A stretch of 39,699 nt of DNA from Mogibacterium sp. (lineage in GTDB: Bacteria > Bacillota > Clostridia > Peptostreptococcales > Anaerovoracaceae). A program made the translations under genes and the position numbers. Positions 1 through 8,735 of the stretch are shown here, piece after piece. Below the pieces are notes generated by a model, which was not told the DNA's origin, did not search any database, and was given only the letters and a program-made list of their open reading frames with translations. The number at the start of each line of letters is the position of its first letter. The stretch's first letter is position 1. The stretch is from assembly GCA_012840975.1 (NCBI GenBank), contig DUVP01000024.1, positions 1-39,699 of the forward strand, written 5' to 3'.

Positions 1-889
1 AAAATACTTCTATTCCTTCTTTAGGTGGAATAAGTTTTAAGTTACCTTCGAATATTTCATCATATCTTGCCCAATTACAAGCATAAAATTTCTTCTTAAA
101 CTCTATCACCGCTTTTAATAATTCTATTTGCTTAAAACTTTCATCTCTTAAATCAGTAATCAGCATTTTATAAACATCATAAAAATGTCTTGAATATCTA
201 GTGGGATAATTCCCATTACTTCTATTAGCTTCCCTATGAAGAATTGTGATTTTCTCGTAAAAAGTTCTAAGACTATTTACAGCCTTTACTTCCACTTTGT
301 CATCAAAAACACCTGGATAGGCTTCCCCTATGTAGGTCTTAATTACATGTTTACTTGCTGGGATTGGTTCTGCCAGACTTCCAATTTCAAGCCTAATTAC
401 TTGTAAAATCGATAATTCAGAATAATTCTTTGGGTAATCAAAACATATTGTTAATGGGTTATGCACATCTATATAAAACTTAAAGGTCTTATTTTTCAAT
501 ATTTTTTCAAAATCTTCCTGCATAGTTGGGAGTACTACATTTTTCAAAAATATTGCCGTCTCCTCATTTAATTTTAAATTATATTTTAATTGGCCACTCT
601 TACTTCTATCCTCATAGGGTTCTCTTTCACCATGTCCTAAAACTTGCCAATCAAGAGCTAAGTCAATATCTTCCGAAAACCTTTCAATTAACTTAAAAAC
701 TTTTGATAGGCTTGTCCCACCCTTAAAAACAATATAATCCTTATACTTAAAATCGCTGAACAGATATTTTAGAATTACACAAACCCATAAATCTTTTTCA
801 ACTATCGCTGCAGAAATATTCATCTTGTCAGCTGTGTTTTGAATAATTAATTCAAGCTCTTCATTTGGTAAACTGAGTAATTTTTTCAT
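1..889 (-). CDS. abiEii: AbiEii-type nucleotidyltransferase toxin (partial, runs off left edge)
   Basis: Translating the minus strand from ATG at 889 gives an open frame to the window edge (about 296 codons), so the C-terminus may be only slightly cut. The protein has the hallmarks of the AbiEii/AbiGii nucleotidyltransferase family: EKDLWV near residue 31, the GGTSLSK nucleotide-binding motif at 57-63, and the metal-binding acidic pair in SEDIDLALDW at about 72-81. The C-terminal part reads KTYIGEAYPGVFDD and later YDEIFEGNLKLIPP, also typical. AbiEii is the toxin of a type IV toxin-antitoxin and phage abortive-infection system; characterised relatives block growth by modifying tRNA or by nucleotide transfer. 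Its start lies inside the 3' end of the antitoxin gene (29-base overlap), which implies translational coupling. Family call is firm; target is unknown. Confidence 0.93.
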   Translation of the reverse strand, partial: MKKLLSLPNEELELIIQNTADKMNISAAIVEKDLWVCVILKYLFSDFKYKDYIVFKGGTSLSKVFKLIERFSEDIDLALDWQVLGHGEREPYEDRSKSGQLKYNLKLNEETAIFLKNVVLPTMQEDFEKILKNKTFKFYIDVHNPLTICFDYPKNYSELSILQVIRLEIGSLAEPIPASKHVIKTYIGEAYPGVFDDKVEVKAVNSLRTFYEKITILHREANRSNGNYPTRYSRHFYDVYKMLITDLRDESFKQIELLKAVIEFKKKFYACNWARYDEIFEGNLKLIPPKEGIEVF

Positions 890-1487
890 TCTTAATGACC
901 TCTATTTTTCTAAGTACTTCCTGTATCCAAAAGGGTAATTTTAATGTGTCCTTTACTAAATCTTCTTCTATGTTTTTGCTGAAATCTGCAAGTTTTTCTA
1001 AATCGCTTTTACTTATATTGTCCTTGCCCAAAGCTTTAATTGCTTGAATTAAAATGGACAGTTCTCCAGAATAGGATGTTATGTTTCTATTACTTGTATG
1101 CTTAAAGCTGATTGTTTTATTCTTATACTCGTAGGACCTATATGGTCCATCTGAAATATAAATATATTCATTTGGGATCTGAGTAGATATTCCTGTATAG
1201 TTTAAGGCTAAATCTCCAGTAGCTGAAATATTCCAATCGTATTTGTCTGCTATCTTTTCCGCAAGCGAATCTACACTTGGATAAGAACATTCCTTCAATA
1301 TTTCACTATACTTGGGTTTAGTATATAAGCCATCAATTAGCCTACTTATTTTACCTTCTTTTTCTAACCTATATAAGACTGATTTAACAGTATTTTTCGT
1401 AGCAAGATAATAAAAATCATTTATAGAATAGATTTCTCCAGGATTTGCATTCATAATTTCCTCTATTCTTTCAGTAACTGTTTTCAT
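861..1487 (-). CDS. abiEi: AbiEi-type antitoxin / autorepressor (208 aa)
   Basis: Start ATG at 1487 is chosen because an AAGGAGG site lies just upstream (1493-1499) and because the promoter -10 sits at 1509-1514, so the longer reading frame from 1529 could not be transcribed. Residues 1-60 form a winged-helix-like DNA-binding region (IYSINDFYYLATKNTVKSVL, then EGKISRLIDGLYTKPKYS), as in AbiEi proteins and the DUF6088 group. The remainder is the AbiEi C-terminal region that in the family counteracts the toxin and helps in operator binding. The gene precedes and overlaps the toxin gene, the classical AbiE order. An inverted repeat over the promoter fits negative autoregulation, which is documented for AbiEi. 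Neutralisation of this particular toxin is inferred. Confidence 0.9.
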   Translation of the reverse strand: MKTVTERIEEIMNANPGEIYSINDFYYLATKNTVKSVLYRLEKEGKISRLIDGLYTKPKYSEILKECSYPSVDSLAEKIADKYDWNISATGDLALNYTGISTQIPNEYIYISDGPYRSYEYKNKTISFKHTSNRNITSYSGELSILIQAIKALGKDNISKSDLEKLADFSKNIEEDLVKDTLKLPFWIQEVLRKIEVIKNEKITQFTK

Positions 1488-1497
1488 ACCCACCTCC

Positions 1498-1529
1498 TTG
1501 CACCTATAATTATATGCTTTTGGGTGCAA
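1498..1529. promoter_or_regulatory. Inverted repeat over the abiE promoter, probable AbiEi operator
   Basis: TTGCACC (1498-1504) and GGTGCAA (1523-1529) are perfect 7-base arms separated by 18 bases. They flank the -10 box, so a bound protein would block RNA polymerase. AbiEi proteins are known to bind inverted repeats in their own promoter; that this is the site is inferred from position. Confidence 0.65.
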
Positions 1530-1537
1530 CTATTCAA
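1509..1537 (-). promoter_or_regulatory. Promoter of the abiE operon
   Basis: On the minus strand TTGAAT (1532-1537) and a perfect TATAAT (1509-1514) are separated by 17 bases. The expected transcript start near 1502 leaves a short leader containing the AAGGAGG site for AbiEi. Confidence 0.75.
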
Positions 1538-1566
1538 TAATAAAAGACTAATTTTCAAACTTTTCT

Positions 1567-1602
1567 CCCCCTGACCTAAAAATCAGGGGGTTTGTTTTTT
1601 TT
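1567..1602 (+). terminator. Rho-independent terminator pointing right, no plus-strand gene before it
   Basis: Arms CCCCCTGA (1567-1574) and TCAGGGGG (1583-1590) around an 8-base loop are followed by TTTGTTTTTTTT on the plus strand. The minus strand has no T-run, so it is oriented toward the 3' end of guaA. No plus-strand gene lies to its left in the window. Confidence 0.7.
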
Positions 1603-1639
1603 AAACTAGTCTTTTTATGACTTCATTTTCTCTTTGTTC

Positions 1640-1690
1640 CCACTGGTTAGCCACTATTCATAGTATCAAAATAGCATCGCTAGCCACTGG
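1640..1690. repeat. Short direct repeats next to the guaA 3' end
   Basis: TAGCCACT occurs at 1648-1655 and 1681-1688, and CCACTGG at 1640-1646 and 1684-1690, within the 200 bases between guaA and the abiE promoter. Short direct repeats beside a gene end are what integrase arm-binding sites look like, but no integrase or second att copy is visible here. Confidence 0.4.
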
Positions 1691-1737
1691 GACCCTTAGA
1701 ATAGTCAGTAAAATCAAGGCTTTCAAAAAATCGGGAC

Positions 1738-2709
1738 TTACTCCCACTCTATCGTGCTCACCGGCTTATCGGATATATCCCACAGTACTCGGTTCACTCC
1801 CGGTACATTTGTGATGATTCTGTCTCTCATTCTCTTAAGGAGTTCCCAAGGGAGCTGGGTTGCTTCCGCTGTAACGGCGTCGACGGTATCGACTGCCCTG
1901 ATTACCACAGGCCAGCCCATATAGCGCTTTCCGTCCTTCGTGCCTGTCGACTTGAAATCCGGAATCACACAGAAATACTGCCACGGAGTCAGTTCCATTT
2001 TGTCCATTTCTTCTCGCACAATGGCATCGGCTTCTCTAAGTGCTTCCAATCTGTCCTTTGTAATGGCACCCGTGCATCTTACGCCAAAGCCCGGTCCAGG
2101 GAAAGGCTGTCTGTCAACCATAATGTCCGGCAGTCCTAATTCTTTTCCTACAACTCTTACCTCGTCCTTGTACAGAAGTCTTACCGGCTCGACGAGTTCG
2201 AACTGCAGGTCTTCAGGGAGGCCTCCGACATTATGGTGAGCTTTCACACCTTTGGATTCCGTTATATCCGGGTAAATCGTTCCCTGTCCTAAGAATTCTA
2301 TTCCTTCAAGCTTTCCCGCTTCTTCGACAAAAACTTCGATAAATTCATTACCGATTATCTTGCGTTTAGTCTCAGGGTCGGCAACGCCCGCAAGCTTGTC
2401 AAGGAATCTGTCCTCAGCATCGACATAGACAAGATTGGCGTGGAGCTCTTCTTTGAACACCTTAACAACCATTTCAGACTCGCCTTTGCGCATCAATCCG
2501 TTATTGACGTGTACGCAGACTAGCTGATTGCCGATAGCTTTGAGAAGCAGTGCCGCAACGACGGAGGAATCCACTCCGCCCGACAAAGCCAGAAGAACTT
2601 TCTTATCACCGACTTGCTCTCTGACTGCAGCTACCTGCTCATCTATAAATTTCTGTGCGAGTACCGAGTTTGTGATTCTTTCCATTGTTTCAGGTCTGAT
2701 ATCTGCCAC
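1738..2709 (-). CDS. guaA: GMP synthase, ATP-pyrophosphatase subunit only (no glutaminase domain), 323 aa
   Basis: Converts XMP to GMP through an adenylylated intermediate. The PP-loop SGGVDSS is at residues 43-49, followed by the GMP synthase signatures LGQGTIYPD, KAHHNVGGLP and RQPFPGPG, and the C-terminal dimerisation domain ending in the conserved PVSTIEWE. The start is GTG with a GGAGGT site six bases upstream. Standard bacterial GuaA is about 510-525 residues with an N-terminal class I glutamine amidotransferase domain; here only about 20 unrelated residues (IRPETMERITNSVLAQK) precede the PP-loop domain. Only 15 bases separate it from guaB upstream, so no glutaminase gene is adjacent. 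It may use free ammonia or a glutaminase subunit encoded elsewhere, as in the split archaeal enzyme. Family call is very sure. Confidence 0.96.
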   Translation of the reverse strand: MADIRPETMERITNSVLAQKFIDEQVAAVREQVGDKKVLLALSGGVDSSVVAALLLKAIGNQLVCVHVNNGLMRKGESEMVVKVFKEELHANLVYVDAEDRFLDKLAGVADPETKRKIIGNEFIEVFVEEAGKLEGIEFLGQGTIYPDITESKGVKAHHNVGGLPEDLQFELVEPVRLLYKDEVRVVGKELGLPDIMVDRQPFPGPGFGVRCTGAITKDRLEALREADAIVREEMDKMELTPWQYFCVIPDFKSTGTKDGKRYMGWPVVIRAVDTVDAVTAEATQLPWELLKRMRDRIITNVPGVNRVLWDISDKPVSTIEWE

Positions 2710-2724
2710 TTTATTACCTCCGTT

Positions 2725-4233
2725 TTATTTGGTGCTCGTCGCACTTATTTCTTTAGGGATTACGTCGTGAGCCCCGCCCTCAACTATACTTACGGACGAG
2801 ACAAGTGTCAGTTTGGCATTCTTTTGCAAATCAGGTATAGTGAGAACTCCGCAGTTGCACATTGTTGACTTAACCTTGCTCAAAGTCCTGCCGACGTTGT
2901 CGCGAAGTGTACCGGCATAAGGAACGTAGGAGTCTACTCCCTCTTCAAACTTCATCTTCCCGTCTCCTCCGAGATCGTATCTCTGCCAGTTGCGAGCCCT
3001 TGCCGAGCCTTCTCCCCAGTACTCTTTGACATAGTTGCCGTTCACTATCAGTTTTGAAGATGGAGATTCATCGAATCTCGCAAAGTATCTGCCGAGCATG
3101 ACAAAATCAGCTCCCATTGCCAGTGCCAGAGTTATATGGTAGTCGTGTACGATACCGCCGTCTGAACAGATAGGAATATAGGTTCCTGTCTTCTTGTAAT
3201 ATTCATCCCTTGCCTGGGCCACATCGATAACGGCCGATGCCTGCCCTCTTCCTATACCCTTCTGCTCTCTGGTGATACATATCGAGCCTCCGCCGATACC
3301 GACTTTGATAAAGTCCGCTCCACAGTCTGCCAGGAAGTTGAATCCGTCTCCGTCTACGACGTTTCCTGCACCTATTTTTACTTTGTCGCCGTAATTATCT
3401 CTTATCCATTTAAGAGTGATTGCCTGCCACTCGGAATACCCTTCTGAAGAGTCTATTGTCATTATATCGACTCCCGCTTTGATCAAAGCAGGAACTCTTT
3501 CCTTGTAGTCTCTGGTGTTTATTCCTGCACCGACGACATATCTTTTGTCCGCGTCGAGTAGCTCATTAGGGTTCTCTTTGTGTGAATCGTAGTCTTTACG
3601 GAAAACAAAAGCCTTCAGTCTCTGATTGTCATCTACGATCGGAAGCTGATTGATTTTGTTGTCCCAGATAATATCGTTTGCTTCGGAAAGGGTAATACCG
3701 TCCTTGCCGTATATCACCTTATCGAAAGGTGTCATAAACTCGCTTATGGGAGTTTCCGGATCCATCCTGGAAACTCTGTAGTCTCTGCTCGTGACTATTC
3801 CGAGAAGTTTACCCTCCGGTGTACCGTCTTCCGTAATGGAAACTGTCGAGTGACCCTTCTCCGCTTTGAGTTCAATAATGTCCTTCAAGGTCTGATCCGG
3901 TCTGAGGTTCGAATCACTCGGAACAAAACCGGCTTTGTGACTTTTTGCCTTCTTGACCATTGCTGCCTGTTTCTCGATCGGCTGAGATCCGAAGATAAAG
4001 GAAATCCCTCCTTCTTTCGCAAGGGCAACGGCCATATTGTTATCTGAAACAGCCTGCATAACAGCAGACGTCAGAGGAATATTCATTGAAAGTTCAGGTT
4101 CTTCACCTTTTTTGAATTTAACTACAGGAGTCTTGAGAGAAACATTCTCCGGTATTGCGTCCGATCCCGAATACCCCGGAATTAAAAGATACTCACTAAA
4201 TGTTCTTGATTGTTCTTTCAGAATTGTTGCCAT
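2725..4233 (-). CDS. guaB: IMP dehydrogenase, Tritrichomonas-like type (502 aa)
   Basis: Oxidises IMP to XMP with NAD, the committed step to GMP, and is co-transcribed with guaA. Start ATG at 4233 (MATILKEQ) has a GGAGGT site; a longer frame from 4305 would begin in the promoter. The TIM barrel is interrupted by a CBS pair at about residues 105-220. The catalytic loop [17 protein letters not shown] places the active-site Cys at 319, and the flap NWQRYDLGG has Arg418-Tyr419. These are the numbers used for the Tritrichomonas foetus enzyme, and the N-terminal FSEYLLIPG and the MCNCG near the C-terminus also recall that protein from memory. Most bacterial GuaB proteins are about 485-490 residues with a different N-terminus. 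IMPDH function is certain; the subfamily placement should be confirmed with a tree. Confidence 0.97.
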   Translation of the reverse strand: MATILKEQSRTFSEYLLIPGYSGSDAIPENVSLKTPVVKFKKGEEPELSMNIPLTSAVMQAVSDNNMAVALAKEGGISFIFGSQPIEKQAAMVKKAKSHKAGFVPSDSNLRPDQTLKDIIELKAEKGHSTVSITEDGTPEGKLLGIVTSRDYRVSRMDPETPISEFMTPFDKVIYGKDGITLSEANDIIWDNKINQLPIVDDNQRLKAFVFRKDYDSHKENPNELLDADKRYVVGAGINTRDYKERVPALIKAGVDIMTIDSSEGYSEWQAITLKWIRDNYGDKVKIGAGNVVDGDGFNFLADCGADFIKVGIGGGSICITREQKGIGRGQASAVIDVAQARDEYYKKTGTYIPICSDGGIVHDYHITLALAMGADFVMLGRYFARFDESPSSKLIVNGNYVKEYWGEGSARARNWQRYDLGGDGKMKFEEGVDSYVPYAGTLRDNVGRTLSKVKSTMCNCGVLTIPDLQKNAKLTLVSSVSIVEGGAHDVIPKEISATSTK

Positions 4234-4295
4234 TATATACACCTCCGATGTTCTATGTAATATATTTGCAATCGTTAACAGCTTTGTTCCTACAG

Positions 4296-4324
4296 AATAT
4301 AACACAAAGCGACTTGTGTATTAA
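4296..4324 (-). promoter_or_regulatory. Probable guaBA promoter
   Basis: On the minus strand TTAATA (4319-4324), 17 bases, then TATATT (4296-4301) preceded by TG one base away (extended -10). It lies 63 bases upstream of the guaB start. No purine riboswitch is visible in the leader. Confidence 0.5.
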
Positions 4325-4396
4325 AGCATTTTGCGAAAGTTAGATTATTCTAATTTTATTTAATCTGATAATTTGAGTTTTTTGATACCTAAAACC

Positions 4397-5620
4397 TCAA
4401 TTTTTTGCATAAATATTGCTTACAGCGTCTTTCCATGTTTGAAAGTTAGTCGTGCCAAACACCCTTATTCTCGGTAAAACCGTACTGTCCATGCCGCGCT
4501 TCACTCTGCCGTACTCTGTCGTAAACGCACAGAGTATGCCTTCTTTTCTAACTGCTTCTCTCGCCTCATCTGTATAATCTCCGTAAGGATATGACATAGC
4601 ATCATTATTTCCCAGCACTTTATATGCCTTCCTCAAATCCTTGCCTATCTCCTGTTTGTCAAGATCTGCAATAACACCCCTGTAACCCGGTGTACTGCCT
4701 CCGCGATGCAAAGCGTATGTTTGAGATTCAAAATCTATATATTCGGATGCGTATTTTTTTATCTTAGTGCTTGCTTTGTTTTCATTCCAACAAATCATGA
4801 AAGAAGTCACGGGAACCTTATACTTTTCGAATAGCGGCTTACCGTTTTTAAGGAAGGCAGTTTTTCCGTCATCAAAAGTCAGGATAACGCTCTTTTCGGG
4901 CAGTTCTATTTCTCCGTCAATCCATGCTTTCAGTTCCTTCCAGCTCGGATAGTAATACTTTTCGGAATTAAGATATTCAAGATGCTTCTCGAGTTCTTTA
5001 TCGTAAATCCAGTTTCCGTCTACGATTTTCGGTTCATCTTTGTCACTGTAAATCCAGTGATACATCAATACAGGTATTAAATCCGCTTTTTTACCGAACT
5101 TATCCTTTGATATGACTTCTACCTGTCTTGTTACCGTTCTTTCTACTTCACCGAATTTCGCTTTGTATGTAACAGTGTATGTGCCGGGTTTCGACGTATC
5201 GACTTCTCCTGAAGCCTCTATATCCGTATCCATAACAGGTCCTGATTTTTTATCTATAGCAAAAGCCCCTCCATCTATATACGAATCTCCCTCTCTTACT
5301 TTCTGAATCGCAGAGCCCTTCAAGCCCACGACAAACTGCTTCGGGTCGATTACATGAACAGTCCTTGTAACGCTTTTTCCCCAAAGCCTGTATGTAATTA
5401 TATATTTTCCGACTTTATCTGTATCTACATCTCCGCTTGCCGATGCCCAGGATGATTTAACACCGGGGTCTTCGAATTCTTCCCCCAGCTCTACTGTAAC
5501 CTCTGCATCTCCACGCATATCAAGAGCACCTACATACCTGGTTACAACAAAAACGGCAACAACAGCAATCAGCAGGATCATGTCGATTATTAAAAATATC
5601 TTAAGTTTCTTTTTCTTCAT
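4397..5620 (-). CDS. Membrane-anchored polysaccharide deacetylase with two Ig-like domains (407 aa)
   Basis: Residues 8-27 form an N-terminal membrane anchor after KKKKLK, so the rest is extracellular. Two bacterial Ig-like repeats of the DUF5011 type follow (about 36-91 and 97-171, each with a GDVDTDKVGKYIITY or GEVDTSKPGTYTVTY block). The C-terminal half is a NodB-type carbohydrate esterase 4 domain, starting at PVLMYHWI (183-190), with TFDDG at 248-252 and SYPYGDYTDEA further on. Such enzymes remove N-acetyl groups from peptidoglycan or other surface glycans using a divalent metal. The usual SHT-x-x-(x)-H metal motif reads SQTYALH (299-305), so the first metal-binding His is Gln300; activity may therefore be altered. 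The Shine-Dalgarno site is weak. Monocistronic. Confidence 0.88.
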   Translation of the reverse strand: MKKKKLKIFLIIDMILLIAVVAVFVVTRYVGALDMRGDAEVTVELGEEFEDPGVKSSWASASGDVDTDKVGKYIITYRLWGKSVTRTVHVIDPKQFVVGLKGSAIQKVREGDSYIDGGAFAIDKKSGPVMDTDIEASGEVDTSKPGTYTVTYKAKFGEVERTVTRQVEVISKDKFGKKADLIPVLMYHWIYSDKDEPKIVDGNWIYDKELEKHLEYLNSEKYYYPSWKELKAWIDGEIELPEKSVILTFDDGKTAFLKNGKPLFEKYKVPVTSFMICWNENKASTKIKKYASEYIDFESQTYALHRGGSTPGYRGVIADLDKQEIGKDLRKAYKVLGNNDAMSYPYGDYTDEAREAVRKEGILCAFTTEYGRVKRGMDSTVLPRIRVFGTTNFQTWKDAVSNIYAKN

Positions 5621-5662
5621 ATTCTGATATTAACACATCGATTTTCTAAACTGAAGATAAGC

Positions 5663-5690
5663 TTTTGAATATTAATATTATTATTCAAAA
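5663..5690. repeat. Perfect palindrome upstream of the deacetylase gene
   Basis: TTTTGAATA (5663-5671) and TATTCAAAA (5682-5690) form 9-base inverted arms with a 10-base spacer, 43 bases before the deacetylase start. No T-run follows on the minus strand, so it is more likely an operator than a terminator. The binding protein is unknown. Confidence 0.5.
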
Positions 5691-5716
5691 TATAATGATT
5701 GTTTCTGTACAAATAA

Positions 5717-5750
5717 AATCTCCCTGCGGTTATCTTACCGAAAGGAGATT
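5717..5750 (-). terminator. groEL: Terminator of groESL
   Basis: AATCTCC/GGAGATT outer arms and CGGT/ACCG inner arms around a six-base loop, followed on the minus strand by TTATTTG. It lies about 60 bases downstream of the groEL stop codon. Confidence 0.7.
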
Positions 5751-5812
5751 AATTAACATCATTTTATCTGTTTTCTTATAGTCTTTTTCAAGGCTTGTTC
5801 AATGTGCTTTGC

Positions 5813-7435
<1,623 letters not shown>

Positions 7436-7463
7436 CTATTCCTCCTTATATATATACTCACAA

Positions 7464-7742
7464 CTATTCTATTGTTGCGAGAATGTCCTTCTGATTAATT
7501 ATCGTGTACTCAATACCCTTATACTTGAGTTCATTGCCGCCGTATCTGCTGAAAACAACGATATCACCTACTTTAAGTTCCATATGTTCATCCTTTGTTC
7601 CCGGGCCTACTGCCAGAACCTCTGCCTGCTGCGGCTTCTCTTTGGCACTTCCCGAAAGAAGGAGGCCTGCTTCAGTCTTTTCTTCTGCCTCCATTTTCTT
7701 TATAACAACTCTTGCTCCAAGTGGTTTGATTCCAATACTCAT
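7464..7742 (-). CDS. groES: Co-chaperonin GroES (92 aa)
   Basis: The 10-kDa lid of the GroEL chamber. MSIGIKPLGARVVIKKMEAEEKT is the canonical start (shown here only in part: LGARVVIKK), then the mobile loop EKTEAGLLLSGSAKEKPQ and the conserved VGDIVVFSRYGGNELKYKG. A GGAGGA site is just before the ATG. First gene of the groESL operon, directly behind the CIRCE element. Confidence 0.99.
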   Translation of the reverse strand: MSIGIKPLGARVVIKKMEAEEKTEAGLLLSGSAKEKPQQAEVLAVGPGTKDEHMELKVGDIVVFSRYGGNELKYKGIEYTIINQKDILATIE

Positions 7743-7766
7743 ATTCTTCCTCCTGTTTTATTTTTG

Positions 7767-7793
7767 TTAGCACTCATCTGTTGAGAGTGCCAA
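7767..7793. promoter_or_regulatory. CIRCE element (HrcA operator) of groESL
   Basis: TTAGCACTC (7767-7775), 9 bases, GAGTGCCAA (7785-7793): eight of nine positions match the CIRCE consensus arms TTAGCACTC-N9-GAGTGCTAA perfectly. It lies between the promoter and the groES start, where HrcA represses heat-shock operons. Confidence 0.96.
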
Positions 7794-7805
7794 GTCTTTA
7801 ACTAT

Positions 7806-7834
7806 ATTGTACCTATCGTCGGACGGCATGTCAA
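7806..7834 (-). promoter_or_regulatory. Sigma-A promoter of groESL
   Basis: Perfect TTGACA (7829-7834), 17-base spacer, TACAAT (7806-7811), with CIRCE starting 12 bases downstream of the -10. Confidence 0.93.
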
Positions 7835-7855
7835 CATCTCAATGTGAAGAATTCA

Positions 7856-8683
7856 TCATTTTCTGTCTCGATAATAGTAAAAGAGGTACTGCTGAGCATA
7901 GCCTGCATACTCTCCGAATCTCTTACTCGCAAATTCACTCATACCCCGTACATCTTTATCCTCAAATCCGTACATATCTTTCATGATCTGTTTGACCCAG
8001 GTATCTATTGGGAAAGCCTCAACATCGTGCAGGCCGAACAGCATTATGCAGTTTGCAACTTTTGGACCGACGCCGGGATAGGCCAGAACCTCATCGTAAT
8101 TAGCCGGACAGCCTTCTTCCATATATTTCTTCGTCGAAGCAACAATATATTTACTTCTATAGCCAAGCTTCAAAGCCATAAGCTCTTCTACAGTTGCCTT
8201 GCTCAGCCTTTCCGGATCCGGAAACGCAAACCTTTCCTCTCCGAACACTTCACCCAGATTTTCTCCATAATTCCTGCAAATAGATTCTATGCATTTCTTG
8301 ATTCTCGGGATATTGTTATTCTGTGAGATTATGAATGAGATGAGAGTTTCAAATTTATCCTGATTTAGTATTCTTATCCCCTTTCCATACTCTATTGCAT
8401 CTTCTATTTTCGGTTCGCTGTATAAAAGAGTCTCCTTTATCAGCGAATAATTTGTATTAAGGTCGAAGTAATTTGACCAAAACTTTCTATCTCCGCCTGT
8501 TACCTCGAGAACCAGCTCGCCTTTCTCCTGATTAAAGGACGCTTTTCCTGCATAATCTCCAGACATACCGACATAACTTTCACCGTCTTCAGAAGGATTC
8601 CATCTGAAACATTGCCCACATTCGAAAATGTGAGCAAGGTCAAAATCCTTAATTCTTTCAAGTTTTATTGTTTCAATTTCCAT
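7856..8683 (-). CDS. ogg: OGG1-type DNA glycosylase/AP lyase (275 aa)
   Basis: A base-excision repair enzyme of the HhH-GPD superfamily, probably removing 8-oxoguanine. An N-terminal OGG_N-like domain (HIFECGQCFRWN, about residues 18-29) leads into the glycosylase core with ISQNNNIPRIK and the helix-hairpin-helix YPGVGPKVANCIMLFGL. That motif carries the catalytic Lys, and the essential Asp follows in AFPIDTWVKQIM. Length and layout match clostridial OGG1-like proteins. It is 52 bases downstream of the P-loop gene and may be co-transcribed with it; its stop codon lies just before the groESL promoter. An AlkA-like specificity cannot be excluded. Confidence 0.9.
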   Translation of the reverse strand: MEIETIKLERIKDFDLAHIFECGQCFRWNPSEDGESYVGMSGDYAGKASFNQEKGELVLEVTGGDRKFWSNYFDLNTNYSLIKETLLYSEPKIEDAIEYGKGIRILNQDKFETLISFIISQNNNIPRIKKCIESICRNYGENLGEVFGEERFAFPDPERLSKATVEELMALKLGYRSKYIVASTKKYMEEGCPANYDEVLAYPGVGPKVANCIMLFGLHDVEAFPIDTWVKQIMKDMYGFEDKDVRGMSEFASKRFGEYAGYAQQYLFYYYRDRK

Positions 8684-8735
8684 TCCGTTCAGTTCCTAGT
8701 GCAAAGTTTTTTTCAGAACTTATAAATATGAGTTT

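Noticed and set aside
4234-4400. Purine riboswitch upstream of guaB
   Set aside because: None of the conserved loop sequences of purine riboswitches are present; only a short CTTTGT/ACAAAG inverted repeat over the promoter.
4373-4400. Hairpin TTGAG...CTCAA behind the deacetylase gene as its terminator
   Set aside because: The stem is weak and interrupted, and on the minus strand it is followed by ATTATC rather than a T-run; the T-run is on the plus strand, where no gene precedes it.
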